A stretch of 64,000 bases of DNA, from positions 214,315,245 through 214,379,244 of the forward strand of contig CM071568.1 in assembly GCA_036426205.1 (NCBI GenBank), given 5' to 3'. The position numbers were made by a program, and so were the translations under genes. Below the pieces are notes generated by a model, which was given only the letters and a program-made list of their open reading frames with translations, had not been told where the DNA came from and ran no database searches. The DNA comes from Ascaphus truei (lineage: Eukaryota; Chordata; Amphibia; Anura; Ascaphidae). Shown in pieces: positions 10,321 to 24,419 of the stretch. Position 1 is the stretch's first letter. Each line of letters opens with the position of its first letter.

Positions 10321-11038
10321 TAGAGGAGTACAGGAGACTGTTTGGAGCTACCTCTGGACACTACGAGCATACCTGAGGCCGAGGCCGATCACCATACATT
10401 GTTTCTCTGCGTGTTACCTGTGGCAGTCCTGTAAGTAGGATTCCGTTTTTTACCCACCGGATCCAACATCTGCTATAGTCATTTTAGTGTGTTTAATTAA
10501 ATTAACTCTTATTATTAGTCAGCCTTACTTTTGTCTTGTCTTGTTTTTCCTACATGTGTTCATATTTTAGCAGTGTTGCACTATGATGTGTTTTCTCTGC
10601 TTTTTCTCTTTCTGCATTACATGCTTGGATTAACCCCTTGCTGTGGAGCTGAGAAGTACAAGATTTGATTCCACTCCTTGAGACTTCATACGTTTGGACT
10701 TTATTACTCCCTTGGACTCTTTAGGCGCCGGTCTGTATTGTTTGTTTTTGTTCACATTTACTAACTATGTTTTGGGGTTAGTATCACCTGGCAGCCTAGC
10801 CTTTATATTAGGTATTGTGTAAGATCACACAATATTCACTCACTATTATTAGTTTTTTAGCGCTTTTTACACCCTCTTTTTTTCCTTCGACATTTTATAA
10901 TGGTAGCACAGATGAACATGTGGTGTCCGCCATCTTATAATGATCTCGTTTTGCCTTTTTAGAAGGCCAAGATTCTGCGAGGTGCACAATCTCTGCATAC
11001 ACTGCAATATGTTGTCCCAAAATAGCAAAGGCAATATT

Positions 11039-11450
11039 GGGGTTCACACTTCCAGGATACCGGCAAGCACCTCCGTCCCGTACGACTCCCCCACGGCACA
11101 TACATCGCGCCATTTGGGTGAATGGGTGCCTAGGGTCATGTTTCAGACAATCACCTAGCCCCAGCCTTTCACAGGTTAGCTCAAAGGATAAAGTAGAACA
11201 CTCCCAATAACATGCCCTCGGGGGGGTCACCCGTATAATAACCTCCAAATGGGGTTCACACTACCGGAGACTGCTCCACCTGGTGTGCCTCCCTCACAGC
11301 ACAGTACATCGTGCTAGTTGCTGAATGAGTGCCCAGAGTTTCTTACACTTCTCTGATCCCAACCTTTCACAGGAGAGAATGAGAAGGATCCAGCTCTCCC
11401 TGGGGTTGCCTCAGGGAAAATGTCCTTCTTTCTTAATTGTAGTGGATACC
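11039..11450. repeat. Diverged tandem duplication, unit about 215 bp
   Basis: GGGGTTCACACT at about 11039 and 11254 start two related blocks. Both then share a CTCC-CACRGCACA-TACATCG segment, a GAATGRGTGCC segment and an AACCTTTCACAGG-like segment. It may be internal or 5' sequence of the LTR element at 11500-12148. Confidence 0.55.
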
Positions 11451-11499
11451 CAAGGGACCTTGGGGTAGCATCAGGGGCCCTGGTCCCTTTCTGCACCCT

Positions 11500-12148
11500 T
11501 TTCCCTTCTTCCATTACTGCTGTGAAGACCTGAAAGCCTGTCCTGATCTCAGCAGCGCCTCCAATTGTAGCACTGTTCCCCCCCCTTCTCTGGGAGATCT
11601 TACAGCTGCTACCAGTGTTGTGGTCCTTGCATACCTGCAAGGTTCCAGGAGATGCTGAGTGGTCTGCGATGGCATGGGAAACAGGACAGGATTTTGTTGG
11701 CATCTCATAGTTCGATCTTGGTGTCAGTGCCTCCAGTTCCAGTGGCTCTAGGGTGGCCAGAGTCAGTCTCCAACTTGTGCACATTACAGACATACTCCTA
11801 CCTGATAGACTGAGAACTCAGGTAGGAGTATATATATAAAAAGGTTACATTATTGCAGTCACTGGCAAATGACACACACAGCGATGCAGATGCTGATCAG
11901 AGGTTTCCAGGCTTCAGGATGGTGCATGACCTCAGGTAGTACTGAGGCCTAATTGTCAATCTTGAGGCTTTTGTGGCAGTAGATGTTCCCCAGCCCCCTA
12001 GTGGTTGGAGTGAGCACGCACATCCCTGATGAGAGAGACTCACAGCCCTTCCTCCAGTCTCAAGCTCCAGACTGGACTGCCCAACTAACTTTTAGTACCA
12101 CCTCCTGATATCAAGGGTCTTGTCCACAAGTGGACTACAGGTCTACAC
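11500..12148 (-). mobile_element. Gypsy-like LTR remnant
   Basis: It shares with the LTRs at 3860-4529 and 59649-60599 the R-U5-like block GGAGGCACTGACACC (near 11730), here on the minus strand. The right edge reads TCTACACA, which would be a TGTGTAGA start on the minus strand. A second, older GGAGGCGCTG lies at about 11550, so two LTR fragments may be joined here. Open frames at 11314-11793 have no recognisable domain. The left edge is uncertain. Confidence 0.5.
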
Positions 12149-12168
12149 ACACAAACACCACACTACAC

Positions 12169-14680
<2,512 letters not shown>

Positions 14681-14689
14681 AGTTACATA

Positions 14690-15770
14690 GTTACATTGTT
14701 GATATAGTTGAAAAAAAAGTTCAACCTATGCTAAATTTAGATGACAAATACTTTATCCTATATTTTTATTTAGAGTATATTGATACAGAGGAAGGCAAAC
14801 AAAAAAAACCCCAGTGAAACATAATCTAATGATATCTCAAAAGGGGAAATAAATTCCTTCCTGATTCCAAATAATGGCAATCAAATTTCTGCCTGGATCA
14901 ACATCCTTCACATGTTTACTTATTTGGTATATCCCGATATACCTTTCCTTTCTAAAAAGATGCCCAACCTTTTGTTGACGATATCTATTGTATCTGCCAT
15001 CAGTCTCCATGAGTAATGAATTCAAAATTTTAACTGCCCTTACTGTACAGAACCATTTTCATTGTTGCTGGTGAAATCTCCTTTCCTCCAACCTTACGCG
15101 GTGACCCCATGTCATTTGTTCTGCTCTTGAAATTAATAGTTCTTTGAAAGCTCCTTGTACTGTCCCCGAATATATTTGTATATAGTTATCATATACGCTC
15201 TTAGACCCCTCTTTCTAATGTAAACAAATCTAATTTAGCTAGCCTCTCCTCATAAGTTAGATTGCCCGTCCCCTTTATTAATGGTGGCTCTTCTCTGCGC
15301 TTTCGCTAGTTCCATAATGTCTTTTCTATGGAGTGGTGCCCAAAATTGTACTCCATATTCAAGGTGTGGTCTTACTAATGCTTTATAGACGGGCATAATT
15401 ATGTTTACTTCCCTTCTGTTCATTCCCCGTTTAATGCAAGATAATTAGTTGCATCTACGGCATGACCTTGGGTACTATTGATAAGCCTACTGTCTACAAG
15501 CACTCCTAACTCCTTCTCCATCACGGATTCTCCTAATTAATCCCCATTTAATTTGTTAGTTGCCTATTTATTCTTGTTTCCCAAATGCATAACCTTACAT
15601 TTATCTGTATTAAACCTCATCTGCCATTTACCTGCCCAAGTTTCCAGACTCTTCAAGTCCTTTTAATGTAAGAAATTACATCCTGCTCTGATTCTACTAC
15701 CTTACACAATTTAGTATCATCAGCAAAGATGGAGACTTTTCTCTATATGCCAACCTCATGGTCATTAAAA
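14690..15770 (-). mobile_element. CR1-like LINE 3' fragment, decayed
   Basis: Minus-strand reading gives the C-terminal part of a CR1-type RT and its tail: DKCKVMHLGN, then VRPHLEYGVQFWAP, then RKRGLRAYMITIYKYIRG, ending with LLMETDGRYNRYRQQKVGHL and NLIAIIWNQEGIYFPF. The longest intact piece is 15025-14837. Stops and frameshifts are frequent. The catalytic YADD lies upstream and is missing, so the copy is 5' truncated, as CR1 copies usually are. Confidence 0.75.
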
Positions 15771-15774
15771 AACA

Positions 15775-16078
15775 TTATGACATACCTGATATGTTATGGG
15801 CCCTGGGGTCCTTTTGACGTACAAGCTAGTGTGTGTTATGGCAAAAATGCCTGTTCTCTAAGAGATTATCAGTTTAACCATTCCAACGGAGCTGTCAATC
15901 TAATTGAAACAGAAGTGGAGTCCCCCTCTACTTCTGTTTCTGTCAGCTGCGGGGGAGGAGTTGTCATGTGATCACTGCTGAAGCAATAATATGACTGGAA
16001 ATACCGGCACAGTAAAGGTTAAAAGTAGCACGTAAAGAAGGGTATGATCAAAAAAAAACAAAAAACATATAATATGCT
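15775..16078. other. No feature recognised
   Basis: Short spacer between the CR1 fragment and the hAT-like element. Nothing supported. Confidence 0.35.
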
Positions 16079-17110
16079 TAGGGTGACCAGATTTACAAAA
16101 GTAAAAACCAGGACACATTAAAAAAATATTTATAAAACAAATGACATCAACAACTGCACCTTGTTCCCCTTTATGTTTCTCTGCCCCACTCTATCCCCCT
16201 TCTCACCCCCCCCCATTCTCTCACTCTCCCCTGCATTCTCTCTATCCCCCCTCCATTCTCTCTCCCCCATACTCCATTCTCTCTCACCCCATCCCTCCAT
16301 TCTCTCTCCCCCCTCATCTCTCCATTCTCTCGCCCCATCCATCCATTCTCTCCCCCATCCTTCCATTCTCTCCTCCATCCCTCCATATTGTCTCCCCCCA
16401 TCCCTCTATATTGTTTCCCCCCATCCCTCCATTCTCTCCCCGTCTCTCCACTCCCCCCATCCCTCCATTCCCCCCCATCCCTCCATTCCCCCCATCCCTC
16501 CATTCTTTCCCCCATCACACCATTCTCACCCCATCCCACCATTCTCTCTCCCCCCACATCCCTCTATTCTCTCTCTCCCACTCTCTCTGTGTGTTGCTCC
16601 ACCCATTCTCTGTCTCTCTCTCCCCATGATGTATCACTCCTCATGTTTATTCTCTCTCTCTCCTCATGTTGTCTCTCTCTCTCTCTCTCCCTCCATGCTG
16701 TCTCTCTCCCCACCCATGCTGTGTCTCTCAACCCACATGTTGTCTCTCTCCCCACCCATGCTGTGTCTCTCCCCACCCATGCTGTATCTCTCTCTCCCCA
16801 TTCTGTGTCTCTGTCTCCCCATTCTGTGTCCCTGTATCCCTGTCTCCCTATTCTGTGTGTGTGTGTCTCTCTTTCCCCATTCTGGACACTACCTGTCACT
16901 GTGGAGCACCTCACTGACTCACTTCCGTGTCTTACTGCTGGGGCTCCACTAAAGCTAACCCTGCCCCCACACTCTGCAGCTGCAGTCAGACCCAGCCTCC
17001 GCTCTCTTTTTGCTCACCTCCCTGCTGCATCCTCCGCTCTCTGCTGCCCCCCTCTCTGATGTTCAAAATCGGGACAGTCAGAAAAAATGGGATTTTCTCT
17101 AATTATGCCT
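16079..17110. mobile_element. hAT-like nonautonomous element with pyrimidine minisatellite core
   Basis: The left end, TAGGGTGACCAGATTTAC, resembles the TAGGGTTGCC-type terminus of the better-defined element at 26583. Near 17060-17095, GGGACAGTCAGAAAAAATGG looks like its subterminal right part, but the final terminus is not found, so the right end is truncated. Between them lies a long CT-rich minisatellite. No target duplication could be matched. Confidence 0.5.
16195..16890. repeat. CT-rich minisatellite, strand-asymmetric
   Basis: Variants of CCCATCCCTCCATTCTCTC repeat to about 16600. TCTCTCCCCACCCATGCTGTG-like units then continue to about 16890. Nearly 700 bp is almost free of G on the plus strand. 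Open frames through it on both strands are products of composition. Confidence 0.9.
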
Positions 17111-17545
17111 CAGGAAAACGAACTATGCCAGGACTCACACTTGCAATAAGCCTCATTCAAGACAGTGTATTCTATGTTTACTTCATTACATTAATGTTTA
17201 CCCTCTTTAGGAATAGTAATTTGAAAACAGAATAAATGGATTATTAATAGTTACTATCTTCCACCTTCCATTTCTTATTATCTCATTAAGAAAACAAGGC
17301 TAGCCATCACTCTGGCATGTTGTAATGAAAAATCAGAGTTGGTATGAACTGGCCTTAAATATTTTGGCTAATAATTACGAAGCAGTGATTTTCCGTAAGA
17401 CACCTTCTGCTGCCAGAATCAACCTTGAAACCCATTCACTTAAATGGATTGTAACATGAATGGGCTGTAAAGGGTTTCCGGGTCGTAAATATGGAATAGC
17501 ACAGCATTAGTAAGTCTATACCTTAGTGTTATATATATATATATA
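17111..17545. other. No feature recognised
   Basis: AT-rich sequence ending in a short AT tract at about 17530-17546. Confidence 0.35.
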
Positions 17546-17551
17546 TACCTT

Positions 17552-17585
17552 CTGAAGAAGCCGTATACTAATTAGCGAAACGTGC
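17552..17585 (+). ncRNA. Hammerhead motif, decayed
   Basis: CTGAAGA (17552-17558) and GCGAAAC (17575-17581) are in place. Stem II is reduced to a GC/GC clamp, and the expected GTC cleavage site reads GTGC. Likely inactive. Confidence 0.5.
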
Positions 17586-18060
17586 AGGGTGGGAGGTCCC
17601 CGTTTGACTGAGCACTCATAGACGCGCTCCCAAGTGTTCGCAAGCTGCAAAAGCTGAAACTGGACGTGACGTGGCACCCTCCAGGAAGTGATGTAGCGGA
17701 GCCTGCGATCGTCAACAGCAAGGAGGCTACATGCTGAGGAAGGTTCCCATGACCGACTGGGCGTCACAACGGAGGCAGAGGCGGTGAGCGGCAGCATCTG
17801 GCGACATTCTAAATACATATACCTTTGTTATGTGCCTTTTTATATTCGCAAAATTGTAAGTTCGATTTTTTCTCCTTTAATATAAAACATATTTTGCTAA
17901 ATTAATCTGTGGTATGGATACATTTATTCTCCTTTGCTGAGGTACATCTCTCCTGACCTCCCCCAATGACGCACATCCTTATCTGGTTTATAAGAACAGA
18001 ATTTGCCACCATTTTGGAGTTGCTTTATTACATCTTACACACTGGGTTAGTATCTTGACA
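17552..18060 (+). mobile_element. PLE leader fragment
   Basis: It begins with a decayed hammerhead (17552-17585), then GC-richer sequence with CpG sites, then AT-rich sequence. The layout is the same as at 10078-10900. No coding part is attached. Confidence 0.5.
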
Positions 18061-18282
18061 TGCAGTTTATTATAGAAGTCATATTGTATTGCATATTTTA
18101 AATTCAAGAATGTATTATTGTGGCTCACACAGCTACCTCCAAAAAATAAGATTGAACAAATGATGATGTGGGTGCACTAATCATAGTGGGTATCCTACGT
18201 ATCCCATTGGAGAAAAGAATAGCAAACAGCAGGCACACCAAAAAGATTTCTTAACGTAAAATAAATCTTTTTTTAATATATA

Positions 18283-19083
18283 TATAGCCTGGCCTTCAGC
18301 AGCTATTGCTAATTCTGGGCCTTTCCTCTGTCAGTCCTGTTAGAACAGGCAGTGGAAAGGTTAATTCCTTCAGTTAGCCTGTTTGTGCATTTCAGCTCTG
18401 AGTATGTAGCAATATTCAGGAGCAGGCTTAAGCAACCTGTGAGCATGTTAATCCAAAGGGTGGATATGGGTTGGAACACCCCCGAGGTATGTGAGCCAAT
18501 CAGTATCCAGCTTTGAGTTGTAATGATTCAAAGCTAGAGACACTCCCTGAGGATATTCAAATTGAGACATGTTTCCTAAATTTAGATGACAGTTAGTTAG
18601 ATGAGTAGTCTGAGAGAAGAGATTGAGGAGAGCTGACAGAGAATAGTTCTCCCCCTCTTGCCAAGGAGGGGGGGGAGTTAAGCTGCCATAAGCAGAGGGC
18701 AGAGAAGCGAGATACAGGCATATGATGTTCTGCTGTATTCTGTGTATGCTGCTTTGCATAAAGAACCATAGAAAGAGGCTGCTGTGTGTGTATCACTATT
18801 CCTGGTGTGAGAAGGAGAGAGTGTCAGTGGGGGTCTCTCCTCTCCAGACCCTAGAGGATCCCTACTGGCTGGAGGCACTGCACCACCCTAGAGAACAAGG
18901 TAACCTGTCCCACACCATCCCCTGTTCCCTATCCTGGGATCTCCCCACAACACCGCGGAGCCCTCAGCCCTCCTGTTTGCCAGCAAGTCACAGCACCAAG
19001 ACCGTGTACACTGTACAGTAACCAGAAGGAGTGTAACCCCCTCCCCCCCAATCTCATGTCGGGTGGGGTGAAAGAGGGTTACA
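18283..19083 (+). mobile_element. LTR, Gypsy-like, plus orientation
   Basis: The left edge TATAGCCTGGCC resembles the TGTAGCC starts of other LTRs here, and the right edge is GGTTACA. AT tracts on both sides hide any target duplication. A CATAAAG polyadenylation-like signal (near 18757) is followed by the shared GGAGGCACTGCACCACC block near 18869, as in other LTRs. Open frames inside have no domains. Confidence 0.55.
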
Positions 19084-19276
19084 TATATATATTTTAACAT
19101 TCTTCCAATACACTCATTAAATGTTAAGCAGAGCCCTTATTGTATATCTTCAAAGTAAAAGATCCAACATTCCTATATTCAACTTAATCGTAATGTAGTA
19201 AGCGGAACAAAATCAGCAATACTCAAGGTTCTGCAAAGGCAGCCATGGCAACGATGCAAACTCCTAGCTTATCATC

Positions 19277-19309
19277 TCATAATATTTGGAGTCACCGACC
19301 CTTCATCAG
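19277..19309 (-). ncRNA. Hammerhead-like remnant
   Basis: Minus strand CTGATGA (19309-19303) is followed by a GGGTC/GACTC hairpin, but GAAA has become CAAA. A second CTGATGAG stands on the plus strand near 19338, suggesting an old inverted PLE terminus. Inactive if it ever was one. Confidence 0.35.
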
Positions 19310-19319
19310 ATGGAGAACA

Positions 19320-20440
19320 TTATATGCCAGATTATTCTCATCTGATGAGGGGCCTACAAGGGACAGAGGGGAGACAGCCTCGAGAAGAACATAGTGGCAA
19401 GCAAGGAAAATAACATATTTTCAATCAATTTTGTACTTTAACTTTCTAGTATGCCAAAAATGTCTGTTTATCTATTTCCCATGCCTTTCACTGACCTTAT
19501 GTTATAGCTCTCCATTACTCCTGCATCTATGATCTAATTCCAAGCAATCTCAGAGCTATTCAGTCCATTCTGCTCAATGTCCTCGACTCGGCTGCCTGTT
19601 TGCCTCCCTCTTTCCTCAACATGAAGAGGGCCTCATAGTTACTTTACAATTCATTCCTATAAACAGTACAATTCAACCCTTCTTCGTCTGCATTTAAATT
19701 CACTATGAAAGCCCACTTCTCCAAGGAAGTCTAATCTTTCCTCAGCTTGATATGCTCATCCTGTGGCTACTAAAATAATAGCATGCAGGCTGAATATCTT
19801 TCGCCGTCATTTTTCTTCACCTCTCACAATCTCCACAAAGTTCCTCAATATACTGTGTTTCTGTTTGTGAGTATGAAATGCATTTGTGCTTAATGTCTTG
19901 GAAAAATGTCTGAAATCAACAATTTAGTAACTGCAATTTTGAATAGGTTTTGCTTGTGACCTTAATCAAAATAAAATCTTAGAGAACTAGGCTGAATACA
20001 TAACTTAAGCGAATACATAACGCAAATTTAAAGGAGACTGGTAGAAGGTAAAGGGGAAAATGGTAGTACTGTATATACCCAAATATGTTTATATATGAGC
20101 CTATTTTTTGTAATGTGTCAGAGAATATGTGAGCTCACACATAATAAAAATATGAAAAGAACAGAAGAATTGTGAGAGAAATTACTATATGATTACAAAA
20201 AAAAAAACAAATAAACAAGCCTAGATCAGAATAACAAAGCAACTACCAACCATATGAATTTCAGCAAAACAGACACTTTTTCTTTTGTTTAATATTCAAC
20301 GTGATCAAGCAAGGCTGTTCCTTTGCTAGAGGAAACATAGAAGAATTCTGCTGCCAGTGCTCAAGGGCCAACAAGCGTAGAATGTCTTATTCTTAGGTCA
20401 TAATGACACACGTCTGCAGCATTTAAATAACACTCTAATC
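19320..20440. other. No feature recognised
   Basis: AT-rich sequence. The 19530-19760 part has a faint LINE-tail flavour (a KAHFSKEV-like reading on the plus strand), too weak to assign. Confidence 0.3.
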
Positions 20441-20691
20441 AAGCGTATTAAACGGACCCAGTGGAGCAGGCTGGGGGGAGGGGTAAGGTGAGGTGACACT
20501 AAGAGTCGCCGACCATCCAAAGAACAGCCAGGCTGACGCTAAGTCACCCACCATGCACTCTGCCAATGAAGATACCTGCTGTCACGCTGCTTGATCCGGT
20601 GTAACCGATGAGATGAGGGTGAACCACCGTTGAGTGAATGCCTGCAGTGATGTGTGTCCTGGGATCCACGTGCAACCAGCAATAGTAACCG

Positions 20692-20886
20692 GAACAGCCA
20701 AACGAAGAAGCGGTGCACTGAGGTAAGTATGGAACCACAAGCAAAGTCCCTTGCGGGATGAAACGCGTAAGAGGTTCCTAGCTTCGTGATGTCTGTTCCC
20801 TTTTTTTCAATAAATTAGTCGTTTTTGGTAGAGCTGCATGTGGTTCCATACTTACCTCAGTGCACTGCTTCTTTGTTTGGCTGTTC
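20692..20886. repeat. 48-bp inverted repeat around a hammerhead-like core
   Basis: The arm at 20692-20739 (GAACAGCCAAACGAAG to GGAACCACA) is mirrored at 20839-20886 with only a few mismatches. The spacer of about 100 bp holds the ribozyme-like element and an AATAAA (near 20809). PLE copies are known to carry inverted as well as direct terminal repeats, and this fits one. Confidence 0.7.
20731..20778 (+). ncRNA. Hammerhead-like fold with lost core
   Basis: Stem I GGAACC (20731-20736) pairs with GGTTCC (20773-20778). Stem II TCCC/GGGA closes TTGC. GAAACGCGTA (20760-20769) fits the 3' core and cleavage site. The CTGANGA strand is not recognisable (ACAAGCAAAG), so it is probably inactive. Confidence 0.45.
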
Positions 20887-21009
20887 TTTTGCTAGCTTTG
20901 TTCCAAAGTTCCCGCTTTTTGACCCTAAACATCCATGTAAAGTTATTTGTATATCTTAGTCTGTGTGCAATAGGCGCAGTAATAAATACTTCAAAGAGAT
21001 ACTGTAAGA

Positions 21010-21235
21010 CAAGGGTGCACAACTCAAGTACTCAAATCCCCCCCCCCAACAGGTCTGGTTTTCAGGATATCCCTGTTCAGCACAGGTAGCTCAATCAGTC
21101 CCTGTTTCAGCACAGTCTTTGACTGCGCCACTGATTGAGCCACCTGTGCTGAAGCTGCAAAATCCGGAAAACCTGACCTGTTGGGGGATTGGGGGCTGTT
21201 GGGGGGAGCTTGAGCACTGTAGTTGAGCACGCCAG
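21010..21235. mobile_element. hAT foldback MITE with perfect 8-bp target duplication
   Basis: CTGTAAGA flanks both sides (21002-21009 and 21236-21243). The termini read CAAGGGTGCACAACTC and its inverse. The arms are about 110 bp and include the GATTGAGCCACCTGTGCT phrase common in amphibian repeats. No coding sequence. Confidence 0.88.
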
Positions 21236-21239
21236 CTGT

Positions 21240-21825
21240 AAGATATTCACCAATTCCCTGTAGTTGTATGACTGTATGTTTGATGTGGTACAGCATACTG
21301 TTCTTGATTTCAATGTTCTATCTTCTCTAAGATTCAGGACAAGTGCACATTAGTATTCATGGTATCAATTGAACATTTTAATTAATCATTATTTTCAATG
21401 CAGGAGATAAATATTAAATCAGCAAAGTGGAGCTAATGAATGAGGTTATTTTACTGATGTCAATTCGCTTTATATGGATGTTCTCTGAAATTATCTTATG
21501 ACTAGTAAAATGCAGGGGACTGCATGAAAGTGATTTTTCAGAATGGCTGAATTACAGTATGCAGGAAATACCCAGATATATTGGAATAAGTGTTAGTGAA
21601 TACATAGCTTTTAATAGTAAATGTCCTCCTCCCTACACCCCCCCCCCCCCCCCCATTCTGGTGACTCAATATTGCTGATTTATGCTGTGCTACTACCAGA
21701 TAAAATGCAAAATGTTTTCCACTATTCACAAGCAGTTGTATCGACCTATACTGTATATTTTGACATGACCAATAGCAGCAGAAATGTGAGAACACAGAGG
21801 CAATTTACAGTATGTAGAGCTTCCA
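21240..21825. other. No gene recognised, poly-C tract
   Basis: AT-rich sequence with a C homopolymer tract near 21640-21655. Confidence 0.4.
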
Positions 21826-21829
21826 CCTG

Positions 21830-21942
21830 TGTGTGTTTCTGTGGGGGGGAAAGGGGCTGTGTGTGTATAGGGAGGGGAGCTACAGTATGTGTGCCTTGGA
21901 GCAGGGAGCTGTGTGTGTGTGTGTCTTGAGGAGAGGGAGCCA

Positions 21943-21973
<31 letters not shown>

Positions 21974-22436
21974 GTGTCTGTCTGTCTGTCTGGAGGGGAA
22001 GCTTTTTGTGTGTGTCTGGGGGGAAGCTCTTTGTGTCTCTGTTCGTCTGAGGGTAGCTTTGTGTGTGTGCAGTGCCGTCTTAACGCATGGGCACACTGGG
22101 CAGTTGCCCGGGGGCCCCACGAGCATAGGGTCCCCATGCTAATCTATGCACAGACCAGAATTGAACACTAATTTTCCGATCACCCGCCTCAACATTCAAA
22201 TTTCCCGCTAATTCGGTAGAAGGAGAAAAATTACGAATTGTAGAGGAGAGTTGGCAGGGCCCAGTGCACTGCTTTGCCCGGGGGCCTATAATGCTGTTAA
22301 GACGTCCCTGTGTTTGTGTCTTGAAGGGTAGCTGTGTGTGTGTGTCTTGGGGGAGCTATGTGTGTCTCTGTCTGGGGGGGAATCTGTGTGTGTGTCTGGG
22401 GGGGCGGGGGGTTGTGTGTCTTGGAATCAACATCAA
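21830..22436. repeat. TG-rich minisatellite
   Basis: Irregular units of GTGTGTGTCT plus G-runs plus AGCT repeat across the block, which a hAT MITE (22070-22310) splits. An AT tract follows to about 22468. Cys/Val-rich open frames here are composition artefacts. Confidence 0.8.
22070..22310. mobile_element. hAT MITE inside the TG minisatellite
   Basis: The termini CAGTGCCGTCTTAACGCATG and CTGTTAAGACGTCCCTG are inverted copies. Flanking octamers TGTGTGTG and TGTTTGTG suggest the 8-bp duplication, though TG repeats make this weak. 241 bp, noncoding, with CCCGGGGGCC near both ends. Confidence 0.75.
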
Positions 22437-22469
<33 letters not shown>

Positions 22470-22470
<1 letters not shown>

Positions 22471-23193
22471 TCCCAACCCCCTTACACCAAGTGAGTGTCC
22501 CCACAGTACAAAGGGTGTTTGGCACCAATACCCTGATGTCCTTTTACCCAATGTCAAGGCTCACCCAAAAGTGTGTATGGTTGCGCTACCCGTGAACCGT
22601 TGGTGCACTTTAGTTGAGGTACCTGCAAGGTACTCCAATACCTGGAGTGGACGATTAACAACAGGGATCCTGGAGATACAGCGCCGTCGCCGTCAGCAAA
22701 GCCTCCACCTCTGCGTAAGGTGGGTTCAAGCAGGATGGTCCCACTAATAAAATATTCTTTAATGATGTATGCCTGGATCAGGTCCCAGACTGCAGGCTAT
22801 GCTTCACAACGTGGCGTCTTCACTCTTCACTGGCACTATAAACTAACTATATACAGCTAATGGGGAAATGTCCTTAGCTAGGGGTTTCCCTGAAGCAGTC
22901 ACAATCTAATTAGGTGATTGGGCACTATCTTGGACCTAAGTGGGTTAATATGACCTAGTCTGGGTGCCACTGACACCTAGATCTTATCTTCCCTGTCTCA
23001 GACCTGGCTCCAACTGAACTAACTGTCAGCTTGCACTTCAAGTGCTCCCAAAGTTCCAATCTCTTCTAGCAGCCCTATTGGCTGTACTGTGTCACATGAC
23101 CTCAGCTCCTGGGACATTCTGGGGAGTGTAGTTCCCCTACGGAGCAACATAGTGAGGAGGAAGGGGGGGGGGGCAGATGGAGACATGGCTACA
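22470..23193 (-). mobile_element. Gypsy 3' LTR
   Basis: On the minus strand the LTR starts TGTAGCCATGTC at 23193, directly after the purine-rich CACCAGGGGGAGGT. It continues from the end of the Gypsy pol remnant at 23194-24360. It contains a GGCGCTG block near 22675, like the other LTRs. The far boundary near the AT tract at 22468 is approximate. Confidence 0.65.
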
Positions 23194-24360
23194 ACCTCCC
23201 CCTGGTGAAAACCCCAACATCCCCGCTTGGGAACAACGTAACCATCAACATATAATTACACAATAAAAATGCAGTGGGTATGTACAATCTTATCACATTG
23301 TATGGATTTACATAAGATTATACAACTCGGTGAACATCACAATCACCGAGTGTATTTTATCCCCAGACCACTGCTGAGCCTCATAGTGGGGTGCCTCAAC
23401 ATAATCATAGGTCATCCGATTGGGAGGATGCCTAACTCTTTGGCTCCGTCTGAGCGGTTCTTCAGCTACTCCCTCGGGGGGGGGGTAATACACAGAGTCC
23501 TGAGGCTCAGCCTCTCCCATTGAGGGTGAATAGTCTCTCTGTGGAATGAAGCATGAGCTTTTAGGATCCAGAGGTTGGCTCATTGGAGCCGACCTAGTGG
23601 GCATTGTTCGTCACGGCCATTTACCCGTAGCTCCTGTGGGAGGTGCTCCGTAATTTTCGGGTCACTTTTGAGAGGGTCCCTCCATAGGATCCTCTACTGT
23701 TTGGGGCGGTTTCTTCACCATCTGTGTGATCTTTGGTGGTCTCACTGATAGTTTCATGGTCAACTTCTAACTGTTCCGGCTCAACGTCCAGGGGTGTTGC
23801 CGGTATTTCTGGCTCGTCGCCTCCCATCTGCAGGATGGGGAGAAGGCAGTCTTGGTGCCAGACCCTTACCCAGCACTCGGTGTCTCTTATGCGGTACACC
23901 GGGAGGCCCGGCATCTGTGACTCAACCAACGGTCAGCTAGTTTGTACTTCCCGGGGATTCCGAGGTTGCGGAGAAGCATAGTGTTTCCAGGGCAAATTTC
24001 CCAGTGTCTGACCTTGTAGTTGTATCACCTCTTGTTATTGGCGTTTAAGTGAGCGACAGCCTTCTCCGCTAGCTGGTAGGCTTGCTGCAAATTCTCTTGA
24101 AGCCTTTGCACATAGCGGAAGTGCATCATATTGGGTACCCCATCGGTTGCTACACTCAGACACACATCTACTGGAAGCCGAGCTTCTCACCCAAACATGA
24201 GGAAGTATGGCGTGTACCTTGTGGACTCATTGCGGGTGCAGTTATATGCATGCACCAGAGGCTCTACATGCCTACTCCACTCTGTCTTCTGCGCTCCTTT
24301 CAGAGTCCCAAACATGTCCAGGAGGGTCCGATTGAACCGCTCCGGTAGTGCAGTAAGCTG
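23194..24360 (-). pseudogene. Gypsy integrase C-terminal region, broken
   Basis: Minus strand: ERFNRTLLDMFGTLKG, then HVEPLVHAYNCTRNES and YTPYFLMFG, match the end of the Gypsy integrase core. A TGA replaces the next codon at about 24187. Reading resumes with EARLPVDVCLSVATDG and FRYVQRLQENLQQAYQLAEK, then a C-terminal stretch (about 23929-23621) and a tail with LRRSQRVRHPPNRMTYDY (about 23480). Everything 5' of the integrase is missing. Integrase would insert the cDNA. The polypurine tract and 3' LTR follow at once. Confidence 0.82.
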
Positions 24361-24419
24361 CCTCATAATAGTAAACGTATGCATACATGTACAGTATACC
24401 AGATTGGAAATCTTCAATA

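Larger units (their letters stand above)
10078..10900 (+). mobile_element. PLE leader (pseudo-LTR) with hammerhead motif
   Basis: It opens with the hammerhead-like motif at 10078-10108. A GC-richer stretch follows with CpG-rich phrases such as GACGCACATCCGG, then AT-rich sequence. Ribozyme followed by a leader with CpG motifs is the layout repeated elsewhere in this window (17552, 63437). No coding region is attached. The right boundary is a guess. Confidence 0.5.

Noticed and set aside
16141..17059. Pro/Ser/Leu-rich open frames on both strands
   Set aside because: Produced by the CT minisatellite. Overlapping frames are open at once, which marks composition, not coding.
21746..22142. Cys/Val- and Thr/His-rich open frames
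   Set aside because: Translation of TG repeats, further disrupted by a hAT MITE.
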